The translations under genes were made by a program, and so were the position numbers. The notes under the pieces were generated by a model. That model did no database searches and had not been told where the DNA came from. It saw only the letters and a list, made by a program, of their open reading frames with translations. Of a DNA stretch of 64,000 bases, positions 1 to 9,321 are shown piece after piece. The first letter of the stretch is position 1. The number at the start of each line of letters is the position of its first letter. Origin of the DNA: Acidobacteriota bacterium (GTDB lineage Bacteria; Acidobacteriota; Blastocatellia; HR10); contig JAUQQC010000009.1 of the NCBI GenBank assembly GCA_030550025.1, positions 1 to 64,000 on the forward strand, read 5' to 3'.

Positions 1-501
1 TGCGCAGGCTTCGCGCGGCGATCTGCCCACGCGCGCGAAGAGCGCTCAGAGCTTCTTCAAGGGCGAAGTTTGGCCAGAGCGACGTGTCGAGCGAGAGGCC
101 GCGCGCGCGATAGAGCGTCGAACGACGAGGGATTCCTCGGCCGGCGTGTGGTCCTGCTCGGCCTCCCGCGCAACGCGCGCGAGCGCCTGTTGCTCTGCGA
201 AGGCGCGTGCCAGGATCCTCACTAGGTAAGCTCGCAAACGCGGGCGATTGGCCGCCGAATACGGACGATCCGCGGCGACCGTCGGGATGCCTCAGCGGGC
301 TTGCGTCCTGAGTCCACGCTCGTCAGAAGCGTCAACGCGAGCGCAAGGCCGAGGCCTCGCCGTTGGGGGCCTGTGTTCGGTGACCGATGGCGAACGCTCA
401 CGTGGAGGGAGCTTAGAAATCGCCATCGGAGAAGTCAAGCGCGGTGTTGTTCGGGCCGCGAGGTTCGTTTAAAATTGGCCTTCTCGACGCGATGTGGGAT
501 C
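1..501. other. Left-edge stretch without a confident gene
   Basis: No recognisable gene lies here. On the minus strand one frame stays open from about position 140 to the left edge, and its last 30 or so codons (for example LDTSLWPNFALEEAL) have protein-like composition with G or C in most third positions, so a minus-strand gene could continue beyond the window. I see no good start codon or family match. The right end carries the probable promoter of the next operon. Confidence 0.3.
447..475 (+). promoter_or_regulatory. Possible sigma70-type promoter of the DsrE-kdsA operon
   Basis: TTGTTC (447-452) and TAAAAT (470-475) are separated by 17 bases. The -10 is good and the -35 weak. Predicted transcription start is about 482, just upstream of the first gene. 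Confidence 0.4.
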
Positions 502-939
502 ATGCATGAGCAGGGGGATATGAGGAAGGTCGCGATCATTGTGTCCAACGGCAGTTTCAATAATCTCTTTCAAGTGAGCACGCTCATTCGCGCGTTGACG
601 GCGTCGCTGGAGACCTCCGTGCGCGTCTTCTTTCGCGATGAGGCCGTTGTGAAAGTCACCCGAGCGCGCATCAATGAGTTGAACTTCTCGGACTTCGCTC
701 GCCCGATGGAGCCGGAGATCGTGCGACGGCTTCGGGAAGCCGACTTCGTGGATTTACAATCCTTCCTGCGCGATTCCAAGGAACATGGCGATGACGTGAA
801 GCTCTTCGCCTGCACGTCCTCGATGTACATGTATGGCGTGCGGGAGGAAGAGTTGATTCCGGAGATTGACGGCGCGCGCACGCTCACGGACTTCCTCCTG
901 GAAGAAGTGAGCGATGCGGAGAAAGTCTTCACGTTCTGA
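502..939 (+). CDS. DsrE/DsrF-like family protein
   Basis: Small soluble protein of about 145 residues with the DsrE-like pattern: an N-terminal beta strand (KVAIIVSNGSFNN) followed by a helix, and a central strand ending in a cysteine (KLFACTSSMYMYGV) that sits where DsrE-type sulfur carriers keep their active Cys. DsrE proteins relay sulfur or act as small sulfurtransferase-like proteins, but many members have no known role and I cannot assign a substrate. The ATG at 502 is used; an in-frame ATG at 520, preceded closely by AGGGGG, is an equally plausible start. It lies 6 bases upstream of kdsA and is probably co-transcribed with it. Confidence 0.7.
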   Translation: MHEQGDMRKVAIIVSNGSFNNLFQVSTLIRALTASLETSVRVFFRDEAVVKVTRARINELNFSDFARPMEPEIVRRLREADFVDLQSFLRDSKEHGDDVKLFACTSSMYMYGVREEELIPEIDGARTLTDFLLEEVSDAEKVFTF

Positions 940-945
940 CCAGCG

Positions 946-1812
946 ATGGAGGGAACAAAAAGGAACTTTCGCATCGGCGACCTGGTGGTCGGGGGAGGGG
1001 ATCTGCTCGTCATCGCTGGGCCTTGTGTCATCGAGAGCGAGGAGCATGCCCTTCGGATGGCTGAGCGTTTGGCGCGCGTTGTGGGGCGGCTGGGGCTCCC
1101 CTATATCTTCAAGGCCTCCTACGACAAAGCGAATCGATCCTCGATCCATTCCTTTCGCGGGCCGGGGTTGGAAGCTGGATTGAAGATTCTGGAGCGGATC
1201 AAGCGCGAGGTGGGTGTGCCCATCCTCACCGATGTACATGAGACCGCTCAAGTCGGGCCTGCGAGTGAGGTCGTAGACGTCCTGCAAATTCCCGCCTTCC
1301 TCTCGCGGCAGACGGATTTGATCGTCGCCGCCGCGCGAAGCGGGCGCGCCATCAACATCAAGAAGGGGCAATTCTTGGCGCCATGGGACATGCGGTATGT
1401 GATCGAGAAGGCGACCACGGTCGGATGCGAGCGCATCCTGGTGACGGAGCGGGGCACGACCTTCGGCTACAACAACCTCGTCGTGGACATGCGCTCGCTG
1501 CCGATCTTGCGGACGTTCGGGTATCCGGTCGTCTTGGATGTGACGCACAGCCTGCAGTTGCCGGGAGGGGCGGGGGGGCGCAGCTCTGGACAAGCGGAGT
1601 TCATCGAACCCTTGGCGCGTGCGGGCGTCGCCTGCGGCGTGGATGGGGTCTTCATGGAAGTGCATGATCAACCGGAGCGCGCGCTCTCGGATGGTCCGAA
1701 TTCGCTCCCCTTGGAGCGTGTGGCTCCGCTGCTTGCTGTGCTCAAGGAGATTCATCAACTGGTTCGTTCCATCGAGGCGTTGCCTGGGGATGAGACGACG
1801 GTGGCCGTATAG
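946..1812 (+). CDS. kdsA: 3-deoxy-8-phosphooctulonate (KDO-8-P) synthase, metal-dependent type
   Basis: Condenses phosphoenolpyruvate with arabinose 5-phosphate to KDO-8-phosphate, the precursor of the inner LPS core sugar, in the cytoplasm. The 288-residue length fits. Visible motifs are IAGPCVIES (24-31), [12 protein letters not shown] (55-66) and [11 protein letters not shown] (198-208). Cys27, His201, Glu238 and Asp249 align with the four metal ligands of the Aquifex-type enzyme, whereas E. coli KdsA has Asn in place of the Cys; this is therefore predicted to be a metalloenzyme. The gene overlaps the next by 23 bases, and kdsC lies one gene further on, which supports KdsA over a DAHP synthase. 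Confidence 0.93.
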   Translation: MEGTKRNFRIGDLVVGGGDLLVIAGPCVIESEEHALRMAERLARVVGRLGLPYIFKASYDKANRSSIHSFRGPGLEAGLKILERIKREVGVPILTDVHETAQVGPASEVVDVLQIPAFLSRQTDLIVAAARSGRAINIKKGQFLAPWDMRYVIEKATTVGCERILVTERGTTFGYNNLVVDMRSLPILRTFGYPVVLDVTHSLQLPGGAGGRSSGQAEFIEPLARAGVACGVDGVFMEVHDQPERALSDGPNSLPLERVAPLLAVLKEIHQLVRSIEALPGDETTVAV

Positions 1813-4129
1813 GCTTGGGGTGGGGCTTCTCGCGCTCGCGCTTCTTGGAGCATTGGGACATGCTCCGGCGCAGGAGCCAGCGGCGCCGGCCTATTTGCTC
1901 TTACGGGTGGAGCGCTACGAAGGGCATGTGCGCCTCATGCCGGATGAAGGGCGTGCGGCCGCGCAAATGACGCTCACGGTCACGAATCCCTCGTCGCGGG
2001 CCATAGATCGCCTCATGCTGCGCTTAGGGCCGATCGCGGAGGTCACGGAGATTCGCCTGGAGGAGGCGCCGCTCTCGTTCACCTCGCGCAAGGACGAGAT
2101 GACCGGTTTGGTCAATTACGCCCTGACGCTCTCGGAGCCTGTGCGAGCGGGACAAACCGTACGCCTTGCGCTCACCTACAACGTTCATGTGGAAGAAGCG
2201 ACGCCGCGCGCGGCGTTGACGCCGGAGGAATGCGTGCTCTTGCCCGAGAGCCTCTGGCTGCCGATGATTCACACGCCGTTTCAGATCGAATACCGTGTGG
2301 ACCTCTCGCCCTTCACCTTAAGCATTGAGAGCCCGGACGCGCTCTTGGGTCTCTCTTCGGGGCGGTTGATCGCGGAGAGGGTGGAGGGGGGGAAGCGCCT
2401 TGTGACGTTCGAGGAGCCGATGCTCGCGCAGCCCGTCTTCATCGCGCGCGATTTCGAGCGAATCGGAGGGGATCAGGGGGGCGTGGAATTCTATGTGCCG
2501 CGCGGGTTGCAGACGCTTCGTCCGGGGACGCTCGAACGCCTGCGGGCGGAGATCGTGCGCCTTCGCGAATTCTACACGGCGTTCTTCGGCATCCCCTTGG
2601 AGCGGACGGTTCGAGTCGTCGCTTCGAACGAGGTCCCGGCCTATGGCGCGCCGGGACTTTTGATCTTCGACGAACGCATCTTCGCCCGCGATGTGCTTGA
2701 TGAGGACGTGCTCTTCTTCCTGGCCACTCAAATGGCGCGGCTTTGGATGGGCGCCCGCGTGAACATTCAAGGAGTCGGGCATGCCCTGTTGGACCAAGGG
2801 ATGCCGAGTTATCTCGCCTTCCGCTATCTGGAGTGGCGGTTTGGAGCGGCCGGACGGGAGCGAGCGATCGAACGCTTCCGACGCGCTTACGCGACGCTGG
2901 TGAGTGGGGGGAGTGCCTACGATGTCCCGTTGTTGCGGCAGACGCTGCTGGCGCGCCAGTACTACACGAGCATCTTCAATAAGACGCCGATGGTGCTGCG
3001 GCTGCTGGCGCACGCGCTTGGACCCGAGCGCTTTCATGCGCTCGTGCGCGAGTTGTTCGCGCGTCCGGGCGGGAACCTCACGTTCGAGGATCTCCGGCGC
3101 GGGTGTATGGCGCTCGATGCGTCGGAGATCGTGAAGGGCATCTTCGATCAGTGGTTCGCTGATGTCGTGCTCCCGGATTTCGCCGTGGGGAAGCCCGTGG
3201 CGGAAGGGGACATGTGGACCGTTCAGGTGGCGAATTTCGGCAGCGGCGAGGTCACGGTGGACGTGGAGGCGCTCACGGTTCAGGGTCACTCGCAGCGGCA
3301 AGCGGTGCGCGTTGAAGCGCAAGGGTATGGGCAAGTGCGATTTCGCGAGGAGCCCGTGTCCGTCACCGTGGACCCGGATCGGCTTTATCTGCAGGCCGAT
3401 TACACGAACGATACATGGCCTCGACGTCCTTCCGTGGATCGGTTGGTGAGCCAAGGGACGTTGGCTTTGGTGCAAGGGAGGATTCAGGAGGCGGAGGCGA
3501 CGCTGCGTCAAGCACTCGCGCAGGATCCGGATCGTCCCCTCGCGCAGGCGGCGCTGGCTCGCGCGCTGGCGCTTTTAGGGAAAGGGGATGAGGCCGAGGG
3601 GTATGTGCAGAAGGCGCTCGCTCAGGAGCCGTTGGCGCTCGGGGTGTACGCGTGGGCGCAGATGGCGCTCGGCGAGATCGCGCTGGTGCGAGGGCAACCG
3701 GCGCTGGCGCTCGAGTATTTCCGCCAGGCGAGTCTTGCCTTCGCCGAGGACATCTCGGTGCTCATGGCTCGCGATGCCCTCATTCGCGCTGAGAGCGCTG
3801 CGCAGAGGCTCCCGGCCGTCGAACGTTCCGTTCAGGAGTTCATTCGTCGGCTCGACGATGCGCTCAGCAGCGGACGGCCGGCCGCCGTGCGAGAGCTCGT
3901 CACGCCGCAGAATTTGAAGCGATTCATCACGGGGGCGTCGTTCCTCAAGGGGTGGAAGACGGAGATCCTGCGCGCGGAGGCCCTTGATCGAAATCGCGTC
4001 CTGGTGGACGCTCGGATCGCGGCGACGACGATCGGCGGGAAGCAGACGTCGTCGCGCGCCCTCTATGTCTTGCGACGGAGCGATGGGCGGTGGATCTTGT
4101 ACGACATTCCCGTTTTCCTCGAACGTTGA
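1790..4129 (+). CDS. Exported M1-peptidase-like protein with TPR repeats, catalytic site lost
   Basis: 779 residues. A signal peptide ([21 protein letters not shown], about 8-28) is followed by an M1 aminopeptidase-like N-terminal beta domain, a gluzincin-like core (about 255-480), a beta domain, TPR-type helices (about 560-690; for example [19 protein letters not shown]) and a C-terminal NTF2-like domain (about 690-775). The normal HEXXH zinc motif is replaced by TQMAR (313-317), and the downstream zinc-binding Glu of the NEG motif is Gln336 (DQGMPSY). All metal ligands are thus missing, so it is probably a pseudo-peptidase with a binding or scaffold role in the periplasm. The ATG at 1790 follows CTGGGG and lies within the 3' end of kdsA, suggesting translational coupling. 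Its position between kdsA and kdsC hints at an envelope role. Confidence 0.8.
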   Translation: MRRRWPYRLGVGLLALALLGALGHAPAQEPAAPAYLLLRVERYEGHVRLMPDEGRAAAQMTLTVTNPSSRAIDRLMLRLGPIAEVTEIRLEEAPLSFTSRKDEMTGLVNYALTLSEPVRAGQTVRLALTYNVHVEEATPRAALTPEECVLLPESLWLPMIHTPFQIEYRVDLSPFTLSIESPDALLGLSSGRLIAERVEGGKRLVTFEEPMLAQPVFIARDFERIGGDQGGVEFYVPRGLQTLRPGTLERLRAEIVRLREFYTAFFGIPLERTVRVVASNEVPAYGAPGLLIFDERIFARDVLDEDVLFFLATQMARLWMGARVNIQGVGHALLDQGMPSYLAFRYLEWRFGAAGRERAIERFRRAYATLVSGGSAYDVPLLRQTLLARQYYTSIFNKTPMVLRLLAHALGPERFHALVRELFARPGGNLTFEDLRRGCMALDASEIVKGIFDQWFADVVLPDFAVGKPVAEGDMWTVQVANFGSGEVTVDVEALTVQGHSQRQAVRVEAQGYGQVRFREEPVSVTVDPDRLYLQADYTNDTWPRRPSVDRLVSQGTLALVQGRIQEAEATLRQALAQDPDRPLAQAALARALALLGKGDEAEGYVQKALAQEPLALGVYAWAQMALGEIALVRGQPALALEYFRQASLAFAEDISVLMARDALIRAESAAQRLPAVERSVQEFIRRLDDALSSGRPAAVRELVTPQNLKRFITGASFLKGWKTEILRAEALDRNRVLVDARIAATTIGGKQTSSRALYVLRRSDGRWILYDIPVFLER

Positions 4130-4147
4130 GGGCGGGGAGGGGGAACG

Positions 4148-4705
4148 ATGGACGAGGAAGTGAAGCGTCGCACGCAGGCCATTCGCGTGCTCCTCATGGA
4201 CTGTGATGGGGTGCTCACGGACGGGCGCATCATCCTGCTGCCCGAGGGCGATGACATCAAGCTCTTCGACGCGCATGATGGTCAAGGGTTGAAACTCGCC
4301 GCGCGCGCCGGACTGCGCACGGGAGTGATCACGATCCGACATTCGCGCACGTTGGAGCGACGTGCGGCCGAAGTCGCCGTCCATTATCTGTGCCAAGGCG
4401 TCGAACGCAAGCTCGACGCCTACGAACGCATCCTTCGCGAGGAAGGTGCGCGCGATGAGGAGGTCGCATACATCGGGGACGATCTCCCCGATCTCCCCCC
4501 GATGCGGCGCGCGGGATTGGCCGTGGCCGTCGCCAACGCCGTCGAGGACGTCAAGCGCGCGGCGCATTATGTGACTCGATGCGAGGGCGGACGCGGCGCC
4601 GTGCGCGAGACGATCGAGCTGATCCTCAAGGCGCAGGGGAAGTGGGAGCGCGTGCTCGCCGACTATCTCGAAGCGTCGCCGCGCGAAGAGCGTTCGGCGC
4701 CGTGA
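4148..4705 (+). CDS. kdsC: KDO-8-phosphate phosphatase (HAD family)
   Basis: Hydrolyses KDO-8-phosphate to KDO, the step after KdsA. The 185-residue length is typical of KdsC. HAD motif I is MDCDGVLTDG (nucleophile Asp18, acid/base Asp20) and motif IV is YIGDDLPDLPPM. The motif II region reads GVITIRHS, where the family usually has ITGR(x)S, so one Gly is replaced by Ile. The start has a strong ribosome site (GGGGAGGGGGAACG) 19 bases after the preceding stop. KdsC proteins form tetramers without a cap domain. A generic HAD phosphatase is possible, but the operon context with kdsA makes KdsC likely. Confidence 0.88.
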   Translation: MDEEVKRRTQAIRVLLMDCDGVLTDGRIILLPEGDDIKLFDAHDGQGLKLAARAGLRTGVITIRHSRTLERRAAEVAVHYLCQGVERKLDAYERILREEGARDEEVAYIGDDLPDLPPMRRAGLAVAVANAVEDVKRAAHYVTRCEGGRGAVRETIELILKAQGKWERVLADYLEASPREERSAP

Positions 4706-4885
4706 GCCGCTCGAGGGCGAATCGTAGCATCGCGCGCCCGGGCTTCAGAGGAGTATCCCGAGTCGGCTCGCGCGTTCGGTCGGCCATCCCCTCGTTCTCG
4801 GTTCGCACATGGCGTCCCCCCTGCTGCTGGTCTCGGCCTGCACCGGTATGGTATAAAGGTGGGTGAGCGTACGGGGACTCCGGTG

Positions 4886-5743
4886 ATGAATGTGGATCGC
4901 AAACTCGTGGCGGACATCACTGAGGCCATTTTGGCCAAGCTGCGGGAACTGGATCTGCTTGAGGGACCGGGGCCGAGCGAGTGTTTCCAGCGACAACCTG
5001 ATCTGTTGCGCGGCGCGGTCGCTCTCGGGGCGGAGCGATTGGGGGGGAAGCCGGAGCCAGCTGAAGCAGCGCGCGATTTGGCTCGGTACATTGATCATAC
5101 GCTGCTGCGGCCGGAAGCCACGCGCGAGGAGATCATTCGGGTGTGCGAGGAAGCGCTCGCGTATGGATTCGCGGCGGTCGTGGTCAATCCTTACTGGGTG
5201 CGCGAAGTCGCGCGACGGCTTGAAGGCTCGGCGGTCAAACCGTGCGCGGTCGTGGGCTTCCCCTTGGGCGCGACGTTCTCCGACGTGAAGGTCTACGAGA
5301 CGCGGCGCGCGATCTTCGAGGGCGCGCGCGAGATTGATATGGTCATCAACATTGGGGCGTTGAAATCGGGGCAGGATGAGGTCGTCGAAGGGGATATTCG
5401 CGCGGTGGTTGAAGCTTGTCATGAGTTCGGCGTCCTCTGCAAGGTCATCCTCGAGACGGCGTTGCTGACCGAGGAGGAGAAAGTGAAGGCGTGCGTCTTA
5501 GCCAAGCGCGCGGGAGCAGATTTCGTGAAGACGTCAACGGGATTCAGCAAGGGCGGGGCGACGATCGAAGACGTCCTGCTCATGCGGCGCGTGGTCGGGC
5601 CGGAGATGGGGGTGAAGGCGGCTGGCGGCATCCGCGATGCCGAGATGGCGCGTCGCCTGCTCCAAGCCGGGGCGACGCGTCTTGGTGCGAGCGCGGGCGT
5701 GAAGATCGTACAGGAGGTTGCTCAAAAGGCGCGCCAACTGTGA
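4886..5743 (+). CDS. deoC: Deoxyribose-phosphate aldolase with N-terminal helical extension
   Basis: Cleaves 2-deoxyribose 5-phosphate to glyceraldehyde 3-phosphate and acetaldehyde. Class I aldolase motifs are clear: [32 protein letters not shown] and [14 protein letters not shown] with the Schiff-base Lys. The catalytic domain starts about residue 75, preceded by an amphipathic helix ([19 protein letters not shown]) and a Gly/Pro-rich linker; plain DeoC proteins are about 220 residues, against 285 here. The ATG at 4886 is preferred because GGGGA precedes it at good spacing. An in-frame GTG at 4859 has no ribosome site and almost abuts a TATAAA (4852-4857) that may be a -10 box. Confidence 0.88.
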   Translation: MNVDRKLVADITEAILAKLRELDLLEGPGPSECFQRQPDLLRGAVALGAERLGGKPEPAEAARDLARYIDHTLLRPEATREEIIRVCEEALAYGFAAVVVNPYWVREVARRLEGSAVKPCAVVGFPLGATFSDVKVYETRRAIFEGAREIDMVINIGALKSGQDEVVEGDIRAVVEACHEFGVLCKVILETALLTEEEKVKACVLAKRAGADFVKTSTGFSKGGATIEDVLLMRRVVGPEMGVKAAGGIRDAEMARRLLQAGATRLGASAGVKIVQEVAQKARQL

Positions 5744-5766
5744 GCGAGGCGTCCTCCGCAAGTCGT

Positions 5767-5795
5767 TTGACAGCCCGGGGGGCGGGGTCTAAGAT
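5767..5795 (+). promoter_or_regulatory. Sigma70-type promoter of the phosphatidyltransferase operon
   Basis: A perfect TTGACA (5767-5772) and TAAGAT (5790-5795) are separated by exactly 17 bases. Predicted start of transcription is about 5802, leaving only about 14 untranslated bases before the ATG at 5816, which has no clear ribosome site. Confidence 0.68.
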
Positions 5796-5815
5796 AAGTC
5801 ACGTCGGACGAGCGC

Positions 5816-6535
5816 ATGTTCAGCGAGGTGATCGGCAAATACGGTGGGATCGCGCGCGATGTCCTCGCCCGATGGTTGGCGGGCTATCGCTTGCATCCGA
5901 ATCTGCTGACGGTCATCGGCCTGCTGGTCACGATCTGGGCTGCCGTGCTCTTCGCCCACGGGCAATTCATTGCCGCCGGATTAGTGCTCATCGTCGCCGG
6001 AGCCTGTGACATCCTTGATGGCGCGCTGGCGCGCCTGACCCGTCAGGTGACGCGGTTTGGTGCTTTCTTGGATTCGGTCTTGGATCGCTATTCGGACGTC
6101 ATCATCTTCCTCGGCCTGATCGTCTACTTCGCTCGCCCGACGCCCGATCAGAGTCTCTTCTACGTCGTGCTGACGGGGATCGCGATGATCGGCTCCCTTA
6201 TGACGAGCTATGCGCGAGCGCGGGCCGAGTCGTTGATCTCCCATTGTCGCGTCGGGTTCTTGGAACGTCCGGAGCGGCTGACGTTGCTGATCATCGGCGC
6301 GCTGACGGAGGTGCCTGGAGCGGAGGGGAGCTATTTCCTTCATAAGATGCCCGCCGTTTTGTGGCTCATCGCAATTCTCTCGCATTGGACGGTCGCGCAG
6401 CGCGTCTACTACACGTGGAAGATGACGCGGGCTCTCGACGCGGAGACGTTCCCCTCGGCGGAGGCGACGCCGCGAGCCTTCTCCCAATCCGCCTTCGCGG
6501 GAGGAGCGAGCGTGGAGAAGGAGACGGAGTTATGA
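5816..6535 (+). CDS. CDP-alcohol phosphatidyltransferase family membrane enzyme
   Basis: Transfers a phosphatidyl group from CDP-diacylglycerol (or a similar CDP-linked donor) to an alcohol, in the inner membrane. The complete family signature D(x)2DG(x)2AR(x)8G(x)3D(x)3D is present at residues 65-90 (D65, D68, G69, A72, R73, G82, D86, D90). Several hydrophobic segments flank it (for example LTVIGLLVTIWAAVLF and the following two), as expected for the usual six-helix fold. 239 residues. The acceptor cannot be told from sequence; glycerol phosphate, inositol phosphate and others are all possible. The next gene starts inside its stop codon (ATGA). Confidence 0.8.
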   Translation: MFSEVIGKYGGIARDVLARWLAGYRLHPNLLTVIGLLVTIWAAVLFAHGQFIAAGLVLIVAGACDILDGALARLTRQVTRFGAFLDSVLDRYSDVIIFLGLIVYFARPTPDQSLFYVVLTGIAMIGSLMTSYARARAESLISHCRVGFLERPERLTLLIIGALTEVPGAEGSYFLHKMPAVLWLIAILSHWTVAQRVYYTWKMTRALDAETFPSAEATPRAFSQSAFAGGASVEKETEL

Positions 6536-7308
6536 AGCGAGCGTTGGAGAAAGCGTGTCCGAGCTGCGGGCGCAGGGTCGCTCTGGAAGCGACTGCGTGT
6601 GCATGCGGCGCGCGATGGGTGGCTTCTCAACCGACGGGACCCGAATTCCGAGTGCCGCGCGTGGGCATGCCCGTCGCAGCCGTGAGCGTGATCGCCTTGA
6701 CCATACTCATCGAGGCGATCCTCCTGGCGCATGAAGCGTATGTAAGTCCGTTTGTCTGGGCGGAAGCGATCGGCTCGACGCTCGTCTATCTGGCGCGCTT
6801 CTTCGTGCCGGTACTCCTGGTCGCGGCCTATCTCGCTTATCGGGGGAGCCGGCAAGCGCAGCGCGCGCCCGACCGATATGGTGGTGGGCGTCTGGCGCGA
6901 GCGGGGCTGGTGGCTGCGCTGCTCTTGCTCGCCGTTCATGCGGGCGTCTTCCTGACGCGCGCTCCTCGCCTGATCGAGAACAGGCGCATCCGGCAAGAGG
7001 CGGCCACGCGGGCGAACCTCTATCGCTTGGCATGGGCTATCGAAGCGTATCGGCAGCAGTATGGTACGTATCCACGCCGGCTCATTGATCTGCAAGAGAT
7101 GGATCCCCATTTGAAGCCGGCTGTGGATGCGTGGGGACGCGAGTTCGTCTATAGCACCATCTCTGGGGATGTCGCAGCGGCGGCGCCGATGCCGTTCCAA
7201 CGCTATCAGCTCGTCTCGAAGGGCCCGGACGGGATTCTGGGAACGGCAGATGATATCGTCCTGCGGGATGACGTCTTGCTGTCAGGGGGAGGGAGCGGGA
7301 CGCGGTGA
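6532..7308 (+). CDS. Membrane protein: zinc ribbon, three TM helices and GspG-like pseudopilin domain
   Basis: 258 residues. A short zinc ribbon (C9-x2-C12 and C23-x-C25) is followed by hydrophobic segments at about 45-65, 80-100 and 125-145. After the third comes an amphipathic helix and a small beta domain ending SKGPDGILGTADDIVL. That helix-plus-ending (TRANLYRLAWAIEAYRQQYGTYP, then PDG..GTADD) is characteristic of the major pseudopilin GspG of type II secretion, whose C-terminal loop binds calcium. No prepilin peptidase site is visible, so this is unlikely to be assembled as an ordinary pseudopilin. The start overlaps the upstream stop (ATGA) and the stop overlaps the next start (TGATG), so all three are translationally coupled. 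Function unknown. Confidence 0.7.
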   Translation: MKRALEKACPSCGRRVALEATACACGARWVASQPTGPEFRVPRVGMPVAAVSVIALTILIEAILLAHEAYVSPFVWAEAIGSTLVYLARFFVPVLLVAAYLAYRGSRQAQRAPDRYGGGRLARAGLVAALLLLAVHAGVFLTRAPRLIENRRIRQEAATRANLYRLAWAIEAYRQQYGTYPRRLIDLQEMDPHLKPAVDAWGREFVYSTISGDVAAAAPMPFQRYQLVSKGPDGILGTADDIVLRDDVLLSGGGSGTR

Positions 7309-8819
7309 TGTTTCGGAAGATCCTCATCGCCAATCGGGGAGAGATCGCTGTGCGCGTGATTCGCGCGTGTCGAGAGTTGGGGATCTCTCCGGTGGTCGTC
7401 TATTCGGAAGCGGACGAGCGCTCGCTGCACGTTCGGTTGGCGGACGAGGCGTATCTGATCGGCCCGCCTCCCTCGGTGGAGAGTTATCTGCGCGGGGATC
7501 GCATCATCGAGGTGGCGCTCCACTCCGGAGCCGAAGCCATTCATCCCGGATATGGGTTCTTGGCGGAGAATGCAGAGTTCGCGCGCGCCGTGGAAGACGC
7601 GGGCTTGGTCTTCATCGGGCCGAATTGGCGGGCGATGGAGCGATTAGGGCAGAAGACGCAAGCGCGCGCATTGGCGCAGGCGGCGGGGGTTCCCATTGTG
7701 CCGGGGACGGAGGAACCGATTGGAGACCTCGCGCACGCGCGGGCGGTCGCCGAGCAGGTGGGGTATCCGGTGATGTTGAAAGCGGCGGCCGGCGGTGGAG
7801 GTAAGGGCATGCGCCTGGTGCGTTCCCCTGAAGAGCTTCCGGGCGCCCTGGCCATGGCGCAAGCGGAAGCCCAAGCGGCGTTCAAAGACCCCTCGATCTA
7901 CATCGAGAAGGCGATCGAGCGCCCGCGTCACATCGAGATGCAGATCCTGGCCGACCGCTATGGACAGGTCGTGTATCTTGGAGAGCGCGAATGCTCCCTG
8001 CAACGGCGCCATCAGAAGGTGATCGAGGAGGCGCCGGCGAGCTGGAACGATCCTGAGCTGCGACGGCGGATGGGAGAAGCCGCCGTCCGTCTCGCCCGAG
8101 CAGCTGGCTATACGAATGCCGGGACGGTCGAATTCCTCGTGGATGAGGAACGCCACTTCTATTTCCTCGAAGTGAATGCCCGCATTCAGGTTGAACATCC
8201 GGTGACGGAGATGGTCACCGGCGTGGACCTGGTGCGCGAGCAGATTTGTCTGGCGGCGGGCGAACCGCTGCGCCTGCGACAGAGCGAGATTCAGTTGCGC
8301 GGATCCGCCATCGAATGCCGCATCTACGCCGAGGATCCGGAGAACGATTTCTTTCCCTCGGCGGGTCGGATCGAGACGCTTCGGCTTCCCTCCGGACCGG
8401 GCATTCGCGTGGACAGCGGCGTATATGCCGGATGGGACGTCTCGATCCATTACGATCCGCTCCTGCTGAAACTCATCGCGTGGGGGGAGACGCGCCAGCA
8501 AGCGATCGAGCGCATGCGCTGGGCTTTGGAGGAAACGGTCATCACGGGGATTCGCACGACGGTCCCGCTCTATCGCGAGATCTTTCGCGATCCCGATTTC
8601 CTGGCGGGGAGGATAGATACGGACTATCTCGCGCGCTTCCTCGCGGCTCGGGAGGAGACGTCCCGTTCGCGCGATGATCTCCTCTCGCGAGACGCCGCCT
8701 TGATTGCGGCTGCGCTTTTCGCTGCGAGCGAGCGGGAATCGCGCGAGCCGGCGTGGGCGACGCCTCCAAGCGCCTGGAAGTGGCAGGGACGGTTGCTGCG
8801 TCTCACATCGCGGCTATGA
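7308..8819 (+). CDS. accC: Biotin carboxylase subunit of an acyl-CoA carboxylase
   Basis: Carboxylates biotin on its carrier protein using ATP and bicarbonate. 503 residues with the full ATP-grasp set: the N-terminal domain FRKILIANRGEIAVRVIRA, the Gly-rich ATP loop AAAGGGGKGMRLV, GERECSLQRRHQKVIEEAPA, and the metal/active-site segment FLEVNARIQVEHPVTE. The length is slightly more than AccC of acetyl-CoA carboxylase (about 450) and is like the carboxylase subunits of propionyl- or other acyl-CoA carboxylases. The start is either the ATG at 7308 or the GTG immediately before it. The biotin carrier gene follows with a 4-base overlap; no carboxyltransferase gene is in the window. Confidence 0.92.
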   Translation: MFRKILIANRGEIAVRVIRACRELGISPVVVYSEADERSLHVRLADEAYLIGPPPSVESYLRGDRIIEVALHSGAEAIHPGYGFLAENAEFARAVEDAGLVFIGPNWRAMERLGQKTQARALAQAAGVPIVPGTEEPIGDLAHARAVAEQVGYPVMLKAAAGGGGKGMRLVRSPEELPGALAMAQAEAQAAFKDPSIYIEKAIERPRHIEMQILADRYGQVVYLGERECSLQRRHQKVIEEAPASWNDPELRRRMGEAAVRLARAAGYTNAGTVEFLVDEERHFYFLEVNARIQVEHPVTEMVTGVDLVREQICLAAGEPLRLRQSEIQLRGSAIECRIYAEDPENDFFPSAGRIETLRLPSGPGIRVDSGVYAGWDVSIHYDPLLLKLIAWGETRQQAIERMRWALEETVITGIRTTVPLYREIFRDPDFLAGRIDTDYLARFLAAREETSRSRDDLLSRDAALIAAALFAASERESREPAWATPPSAWKWQGRLLRLTSRL

Positions 8820-9313
8820 AGGTGGAGATCGAATCCGAGACGGGAAGGCATGTGGTGGAGATCGAAGAGCGCGATGGGGGTCTCCTCGCGCAGGTGGACG
8901 GGCGCTCCTATGAACTGAGGATCTTCACGCCGGAGCCTGGTGTTTACACATTGCTTTTCGGTCCGCAGGTGATCGAAGCGCGCGTGGAGGGGAACGCGCA
9001 GGCCGGATTCGTGACGGTGACGGTTCGAGAGCGCGCGTGGCATCTACGCGTGCGAGATCGGCGGTATCGGCGACGAGCGAGCGAGGCGGGATCGGAAGGG
9101 CGCGTCGCGCTCACGGCTCGCATGCCAGGAAAGGTCGTGCGCCTGTTGGCCGAAGTGGGAAGCTCGGTGCGGGCCGGGCAGGGGATCCTCGTGCTGGAAG
9201 CGATGAAGATGCAAAACGAGGTGAGGGCCCCCAAGTCCGGGCGCCTCGCCGAAGTCTACGTCCGCGAGGGGCAGACCGTTGGAGCTGGTGAGCTGCTCGC
9301 GGTGATCGAATAG
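8816..9313 (+). CDS. accB: Biotin carboxyl carrier protein
   Basis: 165 residues. The C-terminal biotinyl domain contains VLEAMKMQNEV with the biotin-accepting Lys131, and the conserved ARMPGKV before it. The N-terminal 90 residues form a beta-rich region ending in an Arg-rich linker, like the BT-type carrier segment of acyl-CoA carboxylase alpha subunits split off as a separate gene. The ATG at 8816 overlaps the carboxylase stop (ATGA), which decides the start over an upstream GTG. It works with the preceding biotin carboxylase. Confidence 0.9.
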   Translation: MKVEIESETGRHVVEIEERDGGLLAQVDGRSYELRIFTPEPGVYTLLFGPQVIEARVEGNAQAGFVTVTVRERAWHLRVRDRRYRRRASEAGSEGRVALTARMPGKVVRLLAEVGSSVRAGQGILVLEAMKMQNEVRAPKSGRLAEVYVREGQTVGAGELLAVIE

Positions 9314-9321
9314 GGAGGAGC

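Noticed and set aside
46-237. A 63-codon minus-strand frame near the left edge
   Set aside because: Arg/Ala-rich with no motif; a different frame looks more protein-like.
2318-3511. A 397-codon open frame opposite the M1-like gene
   Set aside because: Arg/His-rich shadow of the real gene; no start signal or domain.
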